From Streptomyces calvus (GTDB lineage Bacteria > Actinomycetota > Actinomycetes > Streptomycetales > Streptomycetaceae), in assembly GCF_006782915.1 (NCBI RefSeq), contig NZ_VCNP01000056.1, positions 124,001 to 188,000 of the forward strand: a stretch of DNA of 64,000 nt, written 5' to 3'. The notes beneath the pieces were generated by a model, which saw nothing but the letters and a program-made list of their open reading frames with translations, searched no databases and was not told the DNA's origin. The position numbers and the translations under genes are program-made. Within the stretch, counting starts at the first letter, position 1, and every line of letters begins with the position of its first letter. Of this stretch, positions 22,650 through 35,252 are shown one piece after another.

Positions 22650-23936
22650 ATGAGCAAGATCCTTATCCGCGGTGCGAAGGTGCTCGGCGGGCAGCCGCAG
22701 GACGTCCTGATCGACGGCGAAACGATCACGCAGGTCGGCACCGGCCTGCCGGCCGACGGCGCCGAGGTCGTCGAGGCCGACGGCAAGGTGCTCCTGCCGG
22801 GCCTGGTCGACCTGCACACCCATCTGCGCGAGCCGGGCCGCGAGGACTCCGAGACCGTGCTCACCGGCACCCGCGCGGCGGCGAGCGGCGGCTACACCGC
22901 CGTGTTCGCCATGGCCAACACCTTCCCGGTCGCCGACACCGCCGGCGTGGTCGAGCAGGTCTGGCGGCTCGGCCGGGAGCACGGCTACTGCGACGTACGG
23001 CCGATCGGCGCCGTCACCGTCGGCCTGGAGGGCAGCAAGCTCGCCGAACTCGGCGCCATGCACGAGTCCGCGGCCGGCGTCACCGTCTTCTCCGACGACG
23101 GCAAGTGCGTCCACGACGCCGTGATCATGCGCCGTGCCCTGGAGTACGTGAAGGCCTTCGACGGGGTCGTCGCCCAGCACGCGCAGGAGCCGCGGCTGAC
23201 CGAGGGCGCCGAGATGAACGAGGGCGTCGTCTCCGCCGAGCTGGGCCTCGGCGGCTGGCCGGCCGTCGCCGAGGAGTCGATCATCGCCCGGGACGTGCTG
23301 CTCGCCGAGCACGTCGGCTCCCGCGTGCACATCTGCCACCTGTCGACCGCCGGCAGCGTCGAGATCGTCCGCTGGGCCAAGTCCCGCGGCATCCGCGTCA
23401 CCGCCGAGGTCACCCCGCACCACCTGCTCCTCACCGACGAGCTGGTGCGCACCTACAACCCGGTCTACAAGGTCAACCCGCCGCTGCGCACCGAGCGGGA
23501 CGTCATGGCGCTGCGCGAGGCGCTCGCCGACGGCACGATCGACATCGTCGCCACCGACCACGCCCCGCATCCGCACGAGGACAAGGACTGCGAGTGGGCC
23601 GCCGCCGCCATGGGCATGGTCGGCCTGGAGACCGCGCTGTCGGTGGTCCAGGAGACCATGGTCGACACGGGCCTGCTGGACTGGGCCGGCGTCGCCGACC
23701 GGATGTCCTTCAAGCCCGCGCAGATCGGACAGGCCACCGGCCACGGCCGTCCCGTCTCGGCAGGTGAGCCCGCCAACCTCACCCTCGTCGACACGGCATA
23801 CCGTGGCTCCGTGGACCCCGCGGGCTTCGCCTCGCGCAGCCGCAACACCCCGTACGAGGGCCGCGAGCTGCCGGGCCGTGTCACGCACACCTGGCTCCGG
23901 GGCAAGGCCACGCTCGTCGACGGGAAGCTCACGTGA
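22650..23936 (+). CDS. pyrC: dihydroorotase
   Basis: A 428-residue class I dihydroorotase of the amidohydrolase fold. The first metal motif is DLHTHLREPG (about 56-65), later His ligands are in QHAQEP and ICHLST, and the last Asp in ATDHAPHP. There is no obvious carboxylated Lys at the usual class II position, as in other class I enzymes. Its stop overlaps the next gene by GTGA. Part of the pyr operon. Confidence 0.96.
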   Translation: MSKILIRGAKVLGGQPQDVLIDGETITQVGTGLPADGAEVVEADGKVLLPGLVDLHTHLREPGREDSETVLTGTRAAASGGYTAVFAMANTFPVADTAGVVEQVWRLGREHGYCDVRPIGAVTVGLEGSKLAELGAMHESAAGVTVFSDDGKCVHDAVIMRRALEYVKAFDGVVAQHAQEPRLTEGAEMNEGVVSAELGLGGWPAVAEESIIARDVLLAEHVGSRVHICHLSTAGSVEIVRWAKSRGIRVTAEVTPHHLLLTDELVRTYNPVYKVNPPLRTERDVMALREALADGTIDIVATDHAPHPHEDKDCEWAAAAMGMVGLETALSVVQETMVDTGLLDWAGVADRMSFKPAQIGQATGHGRPVSAGEPANLTLVDTAYRGSVDPAGFASRSRNTPYEGRELPGRVTHTWLRGKATLVDGKLT

Positions 23937-24493
23937 CACCTGTAATCCTGCTGGCCGCCGAGAAGGAATCGGCGGAAGTGACCGACTGGGCCGCCCGCAT
24001 CGGCTGGGTCGTCGGACTCGCCCTGTTCGTCGCGCTCGTCTACTGGCTGATGCGCGAGGGATGGAAGTGGCGCGGCACCCTCCAGGGCGACCTGCCCGAG
24101 CTGCATACCGCGCCGGACGACCCCGGCCCGGCGAAACTGACCCTGAGCGGCCGCTACCACGGCTCCACCACGGCCGGCCAGTGGCTGGACCGCATCGTGG
24201 CGCGCGGCCTGGGCACCCGCAGCCGGGCCGAGCTGACGCTCACCGACGCGGGACTGGACGTCGTACGCCCCGGCGCGGACGACTTCTTCGTCCCGGCCGA
24301 CGCGCTGCGCGGCGCCCGGCTCGACAAGGGCATCGCCGGCAAGGTCCTCACCGAGGGCGGGCTGCTGGTGGTCACGTGGGCGCACGGCGAGCGGCTGATC
24401 GACTCCGGCTTCCGCTCCGACCGCGCGGCCGAGCACAACGAGTGGGTCGAGACCCTCAACCAAATGATCAACAAGACGGAAGGCGCACGATGA
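23933..24493 (+). CDS. conserved membrane protein within the pyr operon
   Basis: A 186-residue protein with one membrane helix at about 23-41 (IGWVVGLALFVALVYWLM) and a cytoplasmic beta-rich C-terminal domain (about 65-175) with an alternating pattern suggestive of a PH-like fold. It overlaps pyrC by four bases (GTGA) and carA by four bases (ATGA), so it is locked into the operon on both sides. A gene of this type sits here in other actinobacteria as far as I recall; its role in pyrimidine metabolism is not known. Confidence 0.8.
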   Translation: MTPVILLAAEKESAEVTDWAARIGWVVGLALFVALVYWLMREGWKWRGTLQGDLPELHTAPDDPGPAKLTLSGRYHGSTTAGQWLDRIVARGLGTRSRAELTLTDAGLDVVRPGADDFFVPADALRGARLDKGIAGKVLTEGGLLVVTWAHGERLIDSGFRSDRAAEHNEWVETLNQMINKTEGAR

Positions 24494-25624
24494 CAACCTC
24501 CACCAGGGGAGCCACCAAGGTTCCCGCCGTTCTCGTCCTGGAGGACGGCCGGATCTTCCGCGGCCGTGCCTACGGGGCGGTGGGGGAGACCTTCGGCGAA
24601 GCGGTGTTCTCCACCGGCATGACCGGCTACCAGGAGACCCTCACCGACCCGTCGTACCACCGCCAGGTCGTGGTGATGACCGCCCCGCACGTCGGCAACA
24701 CCGGCGTCAACGACGAGGACGCCGAGTCCCAGCGCATCTGGGTCTCCGGCTACGTGGTGCGCGACCCCGCGCGCGTGCCGTCCAACTGGCGCTCGCGGCG
24801 CTCCCTGGACGACGAGCTCGCCGCCCAGGGCGTCGTCGGCATCAGCGGCATCGACACCCGCGCCCTCACCCGGCACCTGCGCGAGCGCGGCGCCATGCGC
24901 GTCGGCATCTTCAGCGGCGACGCCGTGCGCGACGACGCCGCGCTGCTGGCCCGCGTCCAGGAGGCGCCCCAGATGAAGGGCGCCGACCTGTCCGCCGAGG
25001 TCGCCACCACCGAGCCGTACGTCGTCCCCGCGATCGGCGAGAAGAAGTTCACCGTCGCCGCGGTCGACCTCGGCATCAAGGGCATGACCCCGCAGCGCAT
25101 GGCCGAGCGCGGCATCGAGGTGCACGTGCTGCCGGCCACGGCCACCGTGGACGACGTCTACGCCGTCAACCCCGACGGCGTGTTCTTCTCCAACGGCCCC
25201 GGCGACCCCGCCACCGCCGACCACCCGGTCTCCGTGATGCGGGGCGTCCTGGAGCGCGGCACGCCGCTGTTCGGCATCTGCTTCGGCAACCAGATCCTCG
25301 GCCGCGCCCTCGGCTTCGGCACCTTCAAGCTGAAGTACGGCCACCGCGGCATCAACCAGCCCGTGCAGGACCGTACGACCGGCAAGGTCGAGGTCACCGC
25401 GCACAACCACGGCTTCGCCGTCGACGCCCCCCTCGACAAGGTCTCCGACACCCCGTTCGGCCGCGCCGAGGTGTCCCACGTCTGCCTGAACGACAACGTG
25501 GTGGAGGGCCTCCAGTTGCTCGACCGGCCGGCCTTCAGCGTCCAGTACCACCCCGAAGCGGCAGCCGGCCCGCACGACGCCGCCTACCTGTTCGACCGCT
25601 TCGTTTCCCTGATGGAGGGCCAGC

Positions 25625-25632
<8 letters not shown>
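24490..25632 (+). CDS. carA: carbamoyl-phosphate synthase small (glutaminase) subunit
   Basis: A 380-residue subunit that hydrolyses glutamine and passes ammonia to CarB. The N-terminal CarA domain is followed by a class I amidotransferase domain with the nucleophile in GICFGNQ (about residue 260; most CarA have GICLGHQ) and the His-Glu pair in QYHPEAAAGPHD. ATG 24490 overlaps the membrane-protein gene; the frame is open far upstream as a shadow. It overlaps carB by 8 nt. Confidence 0.96.
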
Positions 25633-28933
<3,301 letters not shown>

Positions 28934-28939
28934 CACCCC

Positions 28940-28969
28940 GAGGGGGACACCGGAAACGGTGTCCCCCTC
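28940..28969 (+). terminator. perfect hairpin with GAAA tetraloop between carB and pyrD
   Basis: GAGGGGGACACCG (28940-28952) pairs exactly with 28957-28969 around a GAAA tetraloop. The stem ends 14 nt before the pyrD ATG and 6 nt after carB. It may reduce expression of pyrD-pyrF or set an mRNA-processing end. Confidence 0.6.
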
Positions 28970-28983
28970 TTCATGAGGACACC

Positions 28984-30090
28984 ATGTACACGATTCTCTT
29001 CACCCTGCTCTTCCGGCGGATGGACCCCGAGCAGGCCCACCACCTGGCCTTCCGCTGGATCCGCCGGGTCGCGCGGGTGCCCGTGCTGCGCACCTTCGTC
29101 GCCGCCGTGCTCGCCCCCCGCCACGAGGAACTGCGCACCGAGGCCCTCGGACTGCGCCTGCACAGCCCGTTCGGCCTGGCCGCCGGCTTCGACAAGAACG
29201 CCGTCGGCATCGACGGCCTGGCGATGCTCGGCTTCGACCACGTCGAGATCGGCACCGTGACCGGCGAGCCGCAGCCCGGCAACCCCCGGAAGCGGCTGTT
29301 CCGCCTGGTCGCGGACCGCGCGCTGATCAACCGCATGGGCTTCAACAACGAGGGCTCGCTCGCCGTCGCCGCCCGCCTGGCCGCCCGTACGCCCGTGTTC
29401 AGGACCGTCGTCGGCGTCAACATCGGCAAGACCAAGGCCGTACCGGAGTCCGAGGCGGTCGCGGACTACGTGAAGTCCGCCGAGCGGCTGGCCCCGTACG
29501 CGGACTACCTGGTCGTCAACGTCTCCTCGCCGAACACCCCCGGACTGCGCAACCTCCAGGCCGTGGACCACCTGCGCCCGCTGCTCGCCGCCGTCCGCGA
29601 GGCCGCCGACCGCACGGTCACCGCCCGCCGGGTGCCGCTGCTGGTGAAGATCGCGCCCGACCTCGCCGACGAGGACGTCGACGCGGTCGCCGACCTGGCC
29701 GTGGAGCTCGGCCTGGACGGCATCATCGCGACCAACACCACCATCGCCCGCGAAGGGCTCGGCCTGCGCTCCGACCCGGCGCTCGTCGCGGAGACCGGCG
29801 GCCTGTCCGGCGCCCCCCTCAAGGAACGCTCCCTGGAGGTCCTGCGCCGCCTCTACGCGCGCGTGGGCGACCGGATCACCCTGGTGGGCGTCGGCGGCAT
29901 CGAGAACGCCGAGGACGCCTGGCAGCGCATCCTGGCCGGTGCCACGCTGGTGCAGGGCTACAGCGCGTTCATCTACGAGGGCCCCTTCTGGGGCCGCGCC
30001 ATGCACAAGGGGCTCGCCGCGCGGCTGCGCACCAGCCCCTACGCCACGCTCGCCGACGCGGTGGGCGCCGACGTGAGGACAACGGCATGA
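28984..30090 (+). CDS. pyrD: dihydroorotate dehydrogenase (quinone), class 2
   Basis: A 368-residue membrane-associated flavoprotein oxidising dihydroorotate with quinone. The N-terminal helix (MYTILFTLLFRRMDPEQAHH) is the quinone/membrane-binding extension of class 2. The active-site base is the Ser in NVSSPNTPGL, and FMN-binding GFDKNAVGIDGL and VGVGGIENAEDAW are present. The ATG at 28984 follows ATGAGGACACC. It overlaps pyrF by ATGA. Confidence 0.96.
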   Translation: MYTILFTLLFRRMDPEQAHHLAFRWIRRVARVPVLRTFVAAVLAPRHEELRTEALGLRLHSPFGLAAGFDKNAVGIDGLAMLGFDHVEIGTVTGEPQPGNPRKRLFRLVADRALINRMGFNNEGSLAVAARLAARTPVFRTVVGVNIGKTKAVPESEAVADYVKSAERLAPYADYLVVNVSSPNTPGLRNLQAVDHLRPLLAAVREAADRTVTARRVPLLVKIAPDLADEDVDAVADLAVELGLDGIIATNTTIAREGLGLRSDPALVAETGGLSGAPLKERSLEVLRRLYARVGDRITLVGVGGIENAEDAWQRILAGATLVQGYSAFIYEGPFWGRAMHKGLAARLRTSPYATLADAVGADVRTTA

Positions 30091-30932
30091 GTGGTCTGGA
30101 ACCCTTCGGCGCGCGTCTGCGCCGCGCGATGGACGAGCGGGGCCCGCTGTGCGTGGGCATCGACCCGCACGCCTCCCTGCTCGCCGAGTGGGGCCTGAAC
30201 GACGACGTGGCGGGCCTGGAGCGGTTCAGCCGCACCGTGGTGGAGGCGGTGGCCGACCGGGTCGCCGTGCTCAAGCCGCAGAGCGCCTTCTTCGAGCGCT
30301 TCGGCTCCCGCGGCGTCGCGGTCCTGGAGCGGACGGTCCAGGAGGCGCGGGCGGCCGGCGCGCTGGTCGTCATGGACGCCAAGCGCGGCGACATCGGCTC
30401 CACCATGGCCGCCTACGCCGAGTCGTTCCTGCACGAGGACGCGCCCCTGTTCTCCGACGCGCTCACCGTCTCGCCGTACCTCGGGTACGGCTCGCTGAGC
30501 CCGGCCGTCGCGCTGGCCCGTGAGTCGGGCACCGGGCTGTTCGTGCTGGCGCTGACCTCCAACCCGGAGGGCGGCGAGGTGCAGCACGCGGTCCGCGCCG
30601 ACGGGCGCACGGTCGGCGCGACCATGCTGGGCCACCTGGCGCTGGAGAACGCCGGTGAGGAGCCCCTGGGGTCCTTCGGCGCCGTGGTCGGCGCGACGCT
30701 GGGCGACCTGTCGTCGTACGACCTGGACATGGGCGGGCCGATCCTGGCGCCCGGGATCGGCGCGCAGGGTGCCACGGCGGCCGATCTGCCGGCGGTGTTC
30801 GGCAGCGCGGTGCGCAACGTCGTGCCGAACGTCAGCCGGTCGGTGTTGCGCCACGGTCCCGACGCGGTCGCTCTGCGTGACGCCGCGGAGCGGTTCGCGG
30901 AGGAGATCCGGGCCGCGGTGACGTCCGGCTGA
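30087..30932 (+). CDS. pyrF: orotidine 5'-phosphate decarboxylase
   Basis: A 281-residue TIM-barrel enzyme converting OMP to UMP, of the longer actinobacterial/PyrF type 2 group. The catalytic Lys-Asp array is DAKRGDIGST (about 94-103) and LCVGIDPHASLL lies near the N-terminus. The phosphate-gripper region is APGIGAQGATAADLP. Last gene of the pyr operon, coupled to pyrD by a 4-nt overlap. Confidence 0.96.
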   Translation: MSGLEPFGARLRRAMDERGPLCVGIDPHASLLAEWGLNDDVAGLERFSRTVVEAVADRVAVLKPQSAFFERFGSRGVAVLERTVQEARAAGALVVMDAKRGDIGSTMAAYAESFLHEDAPLFSDALTVSPYLGYGSLSPAVALARESGTGLFVLALTSNPEGGEVQHAVRADGRTVGATMLGHLALENAGEEPLGSFGAVVGATLGDLSSYDLDMGGPILAPGIGAQGATAADLPAVFGSAVRNVVPNVSRSVLRHGPDAVALRDAAERFAEEIRAAVTSG

Positions 30933-31049
30933 ACCGGCCGACGGGCAATCCCGTGGTCGCCGGACTCTGGATACATCCTCAAATCAGGGGCAGTATGTCT
31001 TAAATGTCCGGCCTGACGGAGGCTGACCAGGACTTTTCCGCTGTTCTCG

Positions 31050-31078
31050 CTGACTCCGGCGGAGTTGGCCGCTAGTCT
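31050..31078 (+). promoter_or_regulatory. predicted promoter for sIHF
   Basis: -35-like CTGACT (31050-31055) and -10 TAGTCT (31073-31078) with exactly 17 bp between. The palindrome ACTCCGGCGGAGT (31053-31065) overlaps the -35. About 105 nt of leader would precede sIHF. Confidence 0.4.
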
Positions 31079-31188
31079 CCGACGGAGAGTGAACGGGCAA
31101 GCGTGTTGCTCGTGGCTCCCCAGGTGTGGGGCGACTAGGTTCCTCACCGGTCCGTATCCGACAGTTCGACATCCGAGGTGACGTAGGC

Positions 31189-31512
31189 GTGGCTCTTCCG
31201 CCCCTTACCCCTGAACAGCGCGCAGCCGCGCTCGAAAAGGCCGCCGCGGCTCGCCGGGAGCGGGCCGAGGTCAAGAATCGACTCAAGCACTCCGGCGCCT
31301 CCCTGCACGAGGTCATCAAGCAGGGCCAGGAGAACGACGTCATCGGCAAGATGAAGGTCTCCGCCCTGCTCGAGTCGCTGCCGGGCGTGGGCAAGGTCCG
31401 CGCCAAGCAGATCATGGAGCGACTCGGCATCTCCGAAAGCCGCCGTGTGCGCGGTCTCGGTTCCAACCAGATCGCCTCCCTGGAGCGCGAGTTCGGCAGC
31501 ACCGGCTCCTGA
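31189..31512 (+). CDS. Streptomyces integration host factor sIHF
   Basis: A 107-residue nucleoid-associated protein that binds and constrains DNA and influences sporulation and antibiotics. It has a long N-terminal helix (PPLTPEQRAAALEKAAAARRE...) followed by a helix-two-turn-helix DNA-binding region (LLESLPGVGKVRAKQIMERLG, split by a GVGK turn). GTG 31189 gives the known N-terminus ALPPLTPEQ with GAGG upstream; the frame is open from 31126. It is the actinobacterial counterpart of mycobacterial mIHF. gmk begins 37 nt later. Confidence 0.95.
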   Translation: MALPPLTPEQRAAALEKAAAARRERAEVKNRLKHSGASLHEVIKQGQENDVIGKMKVSALLESLPGVGKVRAKQIMERLGISESRRVRGLGSNQIASLEREFGSTGS

Positions 31513-31549
31513 GTCCCGAGCAGTGCGGGATTCCTGGAATAATCGCCGC

Positions 31550-32143
31550 ATGGCTGCAACACCCCGGGGGACGTCCCCCGTACCCCCGGACGTACGTCCG
31601 CGGCTGACCGTGCTCTCCGGCCCCTCCGGGGTCGGCAAGAGCACGGTCGTCGCTCATATGCGCAAGGAACACCCCGAGGTCTGGCTCTCGGTCTCGGCGA
31701 CGACCCGCAAGCCCCGCCCGGGTGAGCAGCACGGCGTCCACTACTTCTTCGTCACCGACGACGAGATGGACAAGCTGATCGCCAACGGCGAGCTGCTGGA
31801 GTGGGCCGAGTTCGCGGGCAACCGCTACGGCACCCCCCGCGCGGCGGTGCTGGAGCACCTGGAGGCGGGCGTGCCCGTGCTCCTGGAGATCGACCTCCAG
31901 GGCGCCCGGCAGGTCCGCGAGTCCATGGCCGAGGCCCAGCTGGTCTTCCTGGCCCCTCCCTCCTGGGAGGAGCTCGTGCGCCGGCTCACGGGCCGGGGCA
32001 CGGAATCGGCCGAGGTCATCGAGCGCCGTCTGGACGCCGCGAAGACCGAGCTGGCGGCCGAACCCGAGTTCGACACCACCCTGGTCAACACCTCCGTCGA
32101 GGACGTCGCCCGCGAGCTGCTAGCCTTGATGAACGTCGTGTGA
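31550..32143 (+). CDS. gmk: guanylate kinase
   Basis: A 197-residue P-loop kinase converting GMP to GDP. Walker A is GPSGVGKST (about 23-31), the GMP-binding region is SVSATTRKPRPGEQHGVHYFF, and the lid EIDLQGARQVRESM follows. The ATG at 31550 gives an N-terminus about 15 residues longer than E. coli Gmk; an in-frame extension to 31445 is open but not needed. Placed between sIHF and rpoZ, the classic gmk-rpoZ arrangement. Confidence 0.95.
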   Translation: MAATPRGTSPVPPDVRPRLTVLSGPSGVGKSTVVAHMRKEHPEVWLSVSATTRKPRPGEQHGVHYFFVTDDEMDKLIANGELLEWAEFAGNRYGTPRAAVLEHLEAGVPVLLEIDLQGARQVRESMAEAQLVFLAPPSWEELVRRLTGRGTESAEVIERRLDAAKTELAAEPEFDTTLVNTSVEDVARELLALMNVV

Positions 32144-32205
32144 TCGTGAGCGATCGTCCAGCGATCATCCGGACTGAATCTTTCCCATCCATCGGAAGGT
32201 AGAGC

Positions 32206-32478
32206 GTGTCCTCTTCCATCTCCGCGCCCGAGGGCATCATCAACCCGCCGATCGACGAGCTCCTCGAGGCCACGGACTCGAAGTACAGCCTCGTGATCTA
32301 CGCGGCCAAGCGGGCCCGCCAGATCAACGCGTACTACTCGCAGCTCGGCGAGGGTCTGCTCGAGTACGTCGGTCCCCTCGTCGACACCCACGTCCACGAG
32401 AAGCCGCTCTCGATCGCCCTGCGCGAGATCAACGCGGGACTGCTGACCTCCGAGGCCGTCGAAGGCCCCGGCCAGTAA
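32206..32478 (+). CDS. rpoZ: RNA polymerase omega subunit
   Basis: A 90-residue subunit that helps fold and hold the beta-prime subunit. Signature PPIDELLEATDSKYSLVIYA near the N-terminus and AKRARQINAYY next. GTG start with GGAAGG upstream. A perfect 15-bp terminator hairpin follows 39 nt after the stop. Confidence 0.96.
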   Translation: MSSSISAPEGIINPPIDELLEATDSKYSLVIYAAKRARQINAYYSQLGEGLLEYVGPLVDTHVHEKPLSIALREINAGLLTSEAVEGPGQ

Positions 32479-32517
32479 TCGGCAGTTCGTCATATCAGCA
32501 ACTTGCAGCTGACTTTT

Positions 32518-32552
32518 CCACAGGCCCGGCAGTACGTCTGCCGGGCCTGTGG
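32518..32552 (+). terminator. terminator after rpoZ
   Basis: Perfect 15-bp stem: CCACAGGCCCGGCAG (32518-32532) and its complement (32538-32552) with loop TACGT, preceded by CTTTT. Strong enough to separate rpoZ from coaBC transcription, though coaBC lies only 48 nt beyond. Confidence 0.8.
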
Positions 32553-32599
32553 TGTCTCATGGGGTTGGTTGCACGTTTTCCGAGGTCCGGGGAGAGACG

Positions 32600-33802
32600 G
32601 TGGACAAGCCCAAGGTCGTTCTGGGGGTCAGCGGCGGCATCGCCGCCTACAAGGCGTGCGAGCTGCTCCGGCGGCTGACGGAGTCGGGGCACGACGTGCG
32701 TGTCGTCCCCACCGCCTCCGCGCTGCACTTCGTCGGCGCCGCCACCTGGTCCGCGCTCTCCGGCCACCCCGTCTCCACCGAGGTGTGGGACGACGTCCAC
32801 GAGGTGCCGCACGTGCGGATCGGGCAGCACGCCGACCTGGTGGTCGTCGCCCCCGCCACCGCCGACATGCTGGCCAAGGCGGCCCACGGCCTGGCCGACG
32901 ACCTCCTCACCAACACCCTCCTCACCGCCCGCTGCCCCGTGGTCTTCGCACCGGCCATGCACACCGAGATGTGGGAGCACCCGGCCACCCAGGAGAACGT
33001 GGCGACGCTGCGCGCACGCGGCGCCGTCGTCATCGAACCGGCCGTCGGCCGCCTCACCGGCGTCGACACCGGCAAGGGCCGGCTGCCCGACCCGGGCGAG
33101 ATCTTCGAGGTCTGCCGCCGGGTGCTGGCCCGCGGCGTCACCGAGCCCGACCTCCGGGGCCGGCACGTCGTCGTCAGCGCCGGCGGCACCCGCGAACCCC
33201 TCGACCCCGTCCGCTTCCTCGGCAACCGCTCCTCCGGCAAGCAGGGCTACGCCCTCGCCCGCACCGCCGCCGCCCGCGGCGCCCGCGTCACCCTCATCGC
33301 GGCCAACGCCCTGCTGCCCGACCCCGCCGGCGTGGACGTTGTTCAAGTGGGGACGGCCGTGGAACTGCGCCAAGCGGTACTCGCCGCCGCGGCCGACGCC
33401 GACGCGGTGGTCATGGCGGCCGCCGTGGCCGACTTCCGCCCCGCCGTCTACGCCACCGGGAAGATCAAGAAGAAGGACGGCCAGGAGCCCGAGCCCGTCG
33501 CCCTGGTGCGCAACCCCGACATCCTCGCCGAGATCTCCGGCGACCGGGTGCGCGCCGGACAGGTGATCGTCGGCTTCGCCGCCGAGACCGACGACGTGCT
33601 GGCCAACGGCCGCGCCAAGCTGAAGCGCAAGGGATGCGACCTGCTCGTCGTGAACGAGGTGGGGGAGCGCAAGACCTTCGGCTCCGAGGAGAACGAGGCC
33701 GTGGTGCTGGGCGCCGACGGCAGCGAGACACCCGTGCCCCACGGCCCGAAGGAGGCCCTGGCCGAAACCGTGTGGGACCTCGTCGCCGAACGCCTCGGCT
33801 GA
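32600..33802 (+). CDS. coaBC: bifunctional phosphopantothenoylcysteine decarboxylase / phosphopantothenate-cysteine ligase
   Basis: A 400-residue flavoprotein of coenzyme A synthesis. The N-terminal CoaC domain (LGVSGGIAAYKACELLRRL) contains the substrate-binding clamp APAMHTEMW, where the usual PxMNxxMW Asn is His. The C-terminal CoaB domain begins SAGGTREPLDPVRFLGNRSS and includes AAAVADFRP and the GKIKKKD lysines. GTG 32600 follows GGGGAGAG; upstream in-frame codons fall inside the rpoZ terminator and are rejected. Confidence 0.95.
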   Translation: MDKPKVVLGVSGGIAAYKACELLRRLTESGHDVRVVPTASALHFVGAATWSALSGHPVSTEVWDDVHEVPHVRIGQHADLVVVAPATADMLAKAAHGLADDLLTNTLLTARCPVVFAPAMHTEMWEHPATQENVATLRARGAVVIEPAVGRLTGVDTGKGRLPDPGEIFEVCRRVLARGVTEPDLRGRHVVVSAGGTREPLDPVRFLGNRSSGKQGYALARTAAARGARVTLIAANALLPDPAGVDVVQVGTAVELRQAVLAAAADADAVVMAAAVADFRPAVYATGKIKKKDGQEPEPVALVRNPDILAEISGDRVRAGQVIVGFAAETDDVLANGRAKLKRKGCDLLVVNEVGERKTFGSEENEAVVLGADGSETPVPHGPKEALAETVWDLVAERLG

Positions 33803-33955
33803 GTGTCACGGCCGCCGTCCGGTTCCGGCGAAACTCCGCCCACCGGGGCGTGGCGCCTCTGGCCATCCCCGCTCGGCATGGGCACAATGCCCGTGCCGCA
33901 GGTCACAGCGCTCTCGCGAGGCGAGACAGGATGCCCCGTGGCGGAGCGCGACCGA

Positions 33956-33998
33956 TAAACTGTTCCACGGACGGCGCCGGGTGCAGCCCCCGCCGTCC
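33956..33998 (+). promoter_or_regulatory. metK upstream: -10-like element and leader hairpin
   Basis: A -10-like TAAACT (33956-33961) has no clear -35. It is followed by a stem GGACGGCG (33969-33976) / CGCCGTCC (33991-33998), 42 nt before metK. I see no SAM-I, SAM-II or SAM-IV riboswitch pattern. The rest of 33803-34040 holds nothing I can name. Confidence 0.3.
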
Positions 33999-34040
33999 GC
34001 CAATGATCAGCCAGCAGCCGCTGCAACCCCAGGGAGCATT

Positions 34041-35249
34041 GTGTCCCGTCGTCTGTTCACCTCGGAGTCCGTGACCGAAGGTCACCCCGACAAGATCGCT
34101 GACCAGATCAGCGACACCATCCTCGACGCGCTCCTGCGCGAGGACCCGACCTCCCGCGTCGCGGTCGAGACCCTGATCACCACCGGCCTGGTGCACGTGG
34201 CCGGCGAGGTCACCACCAAGACCTACGCGGACATCGCGAACCTGGTTCGCGGCAAGATCCTCGAGATCGGCTACGACTCCTCCAAGAAGGGCTTCGACGG
34301 CGCCTCCTGCGGTGTCTCGGTGTCGATCGGCGCGCAGTCGCCGGACATCGCGCAGGGCGTGGACGCCGCCTACGAGGCGCGGGTCGAGGGCGACGACGAC
34401 GAACTGGACCGGCAGGGCGCCGGCGACCAGGGCCTGATGTTCGGCTACGCCACGGACGAGACGCCGACGCTGATGCCGCTCCCGATCTTCCTGGCGCACC
34501 GCCTGTCCAAGCGCCTGTCGGACGTCCGCAAGAACGGCACGATCCCCTACCTGCGCCCGGACGGCAAGACACAGGTCACCATCGAGTACGACGGCGACAA
34601 GGCGGTCCGCCTGGACACCGTGGTCGTCTCCTCCCAGCACGCCTCCGACATCGACCTGGAGTCGCTGCTGGCCCCCGACATCCGCGAGTTCGTGGTCGAG
34701 CCGGAGCTGAAGGCGCTGCTGGACGAGGGCATCAAGCTCGACACGGAGAACTACCGGCTGCTGGTGAACCCGACCGGACGGTTCGAGATCGGCGGCCCGA
34801 TGGGCGACGCCGGCCTCACCGGCCGGAAGATCATCATCGACACCTACGGCGGCATGGCACGCCACGGCGGCGGCGCCTTCTCGGGCAAGGACCCGTCCAA
34901 GGTGGACCGCTCGGCCGCCTACGCCATGCGCTGGGTCGCCAAGAACGTCGTCGCCGCGGGCCTGGCCTCCCGCTGCGAGGTGCAGGTCGCGTACGCGATC
35001 GGCAAGGCCGAGCCCGTCGGCCTCTTCGTGGAGACCTTCGGCACCGCCAAGGTCGACACGGAGAAGATCGAGGCCGCGATCGACGAAGTCTTCGACCTCC
35101 GCCCGGCCGCCATCATCCGCGACCTGGACCTGCTGCGCCCGATCTACGCCCAGACCGCCGCCTACGGCCACTTCGGCCGTGAGCTGCCCGACTTCACCTG
35201 GGAGCGCACCGACCGCGTCGACGCGCTGCGCAAGGCGGCGGGGCTGTAG
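34041..35249 (+). CDS. metK: S-adenosylmethionine synthetase
   Basis: A 402-residue enzyme making SAM from Met and ATP. Signatures are GHPDKIADQISD (about residues 14-25), GAGDQGLMFGYA, and GGGAFSGKDPSKVDRSAAY (P-loop-like). GTG 34041 follows AGGGAG; the frame is open 60 nt further up but without support. In Streptomyces, extra SAM is known to stimulate antibiotic production. A strong terminator separates it from priA. Confidence 0.97.
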   Translation: MSRRLFTSESVTEGHPDKIADQISDTILDALLREDPTSRVAVETLITTGLVHVAGEVTTKTYADIANLVRGKILEIGYDSSKKGFDGASCGVSVSIGAQSPDIAQGVDAAYEARVEGDDDELDRQGAGDQGLMFGYATDETPTLMPLPIFLAHRLSKRLSDVRKNGTIPYLRPDGKTQVTIEYDGDKAVRLDTVVVSSQHASDIDLESLLAPDIREFVVEPELKALLDEGIKLDTENYRLLVNPTGRFEIGGPMGDAGLTGRKIIIDTYGGMARHGGGAFSGKDPSKVDRSAAYAMRWVAKNVVAAGLASRCEVQVAYAIGKAEPVGLFVETFGTAKVDTEKIEAAIDEVFDLRPAAIIRDLDLLRPIYAQTAAYGHFGRELPDFTWERTDRVDALRKAAGL

Positions 35250-35252
35250 GCC

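Noticed and set aside
33803..34040. A SAM riboswitch before metK
   Set aside because: I looked for SAM-I, SAM-II and SAM-IV patterns and found only a simple 8-bp stem.
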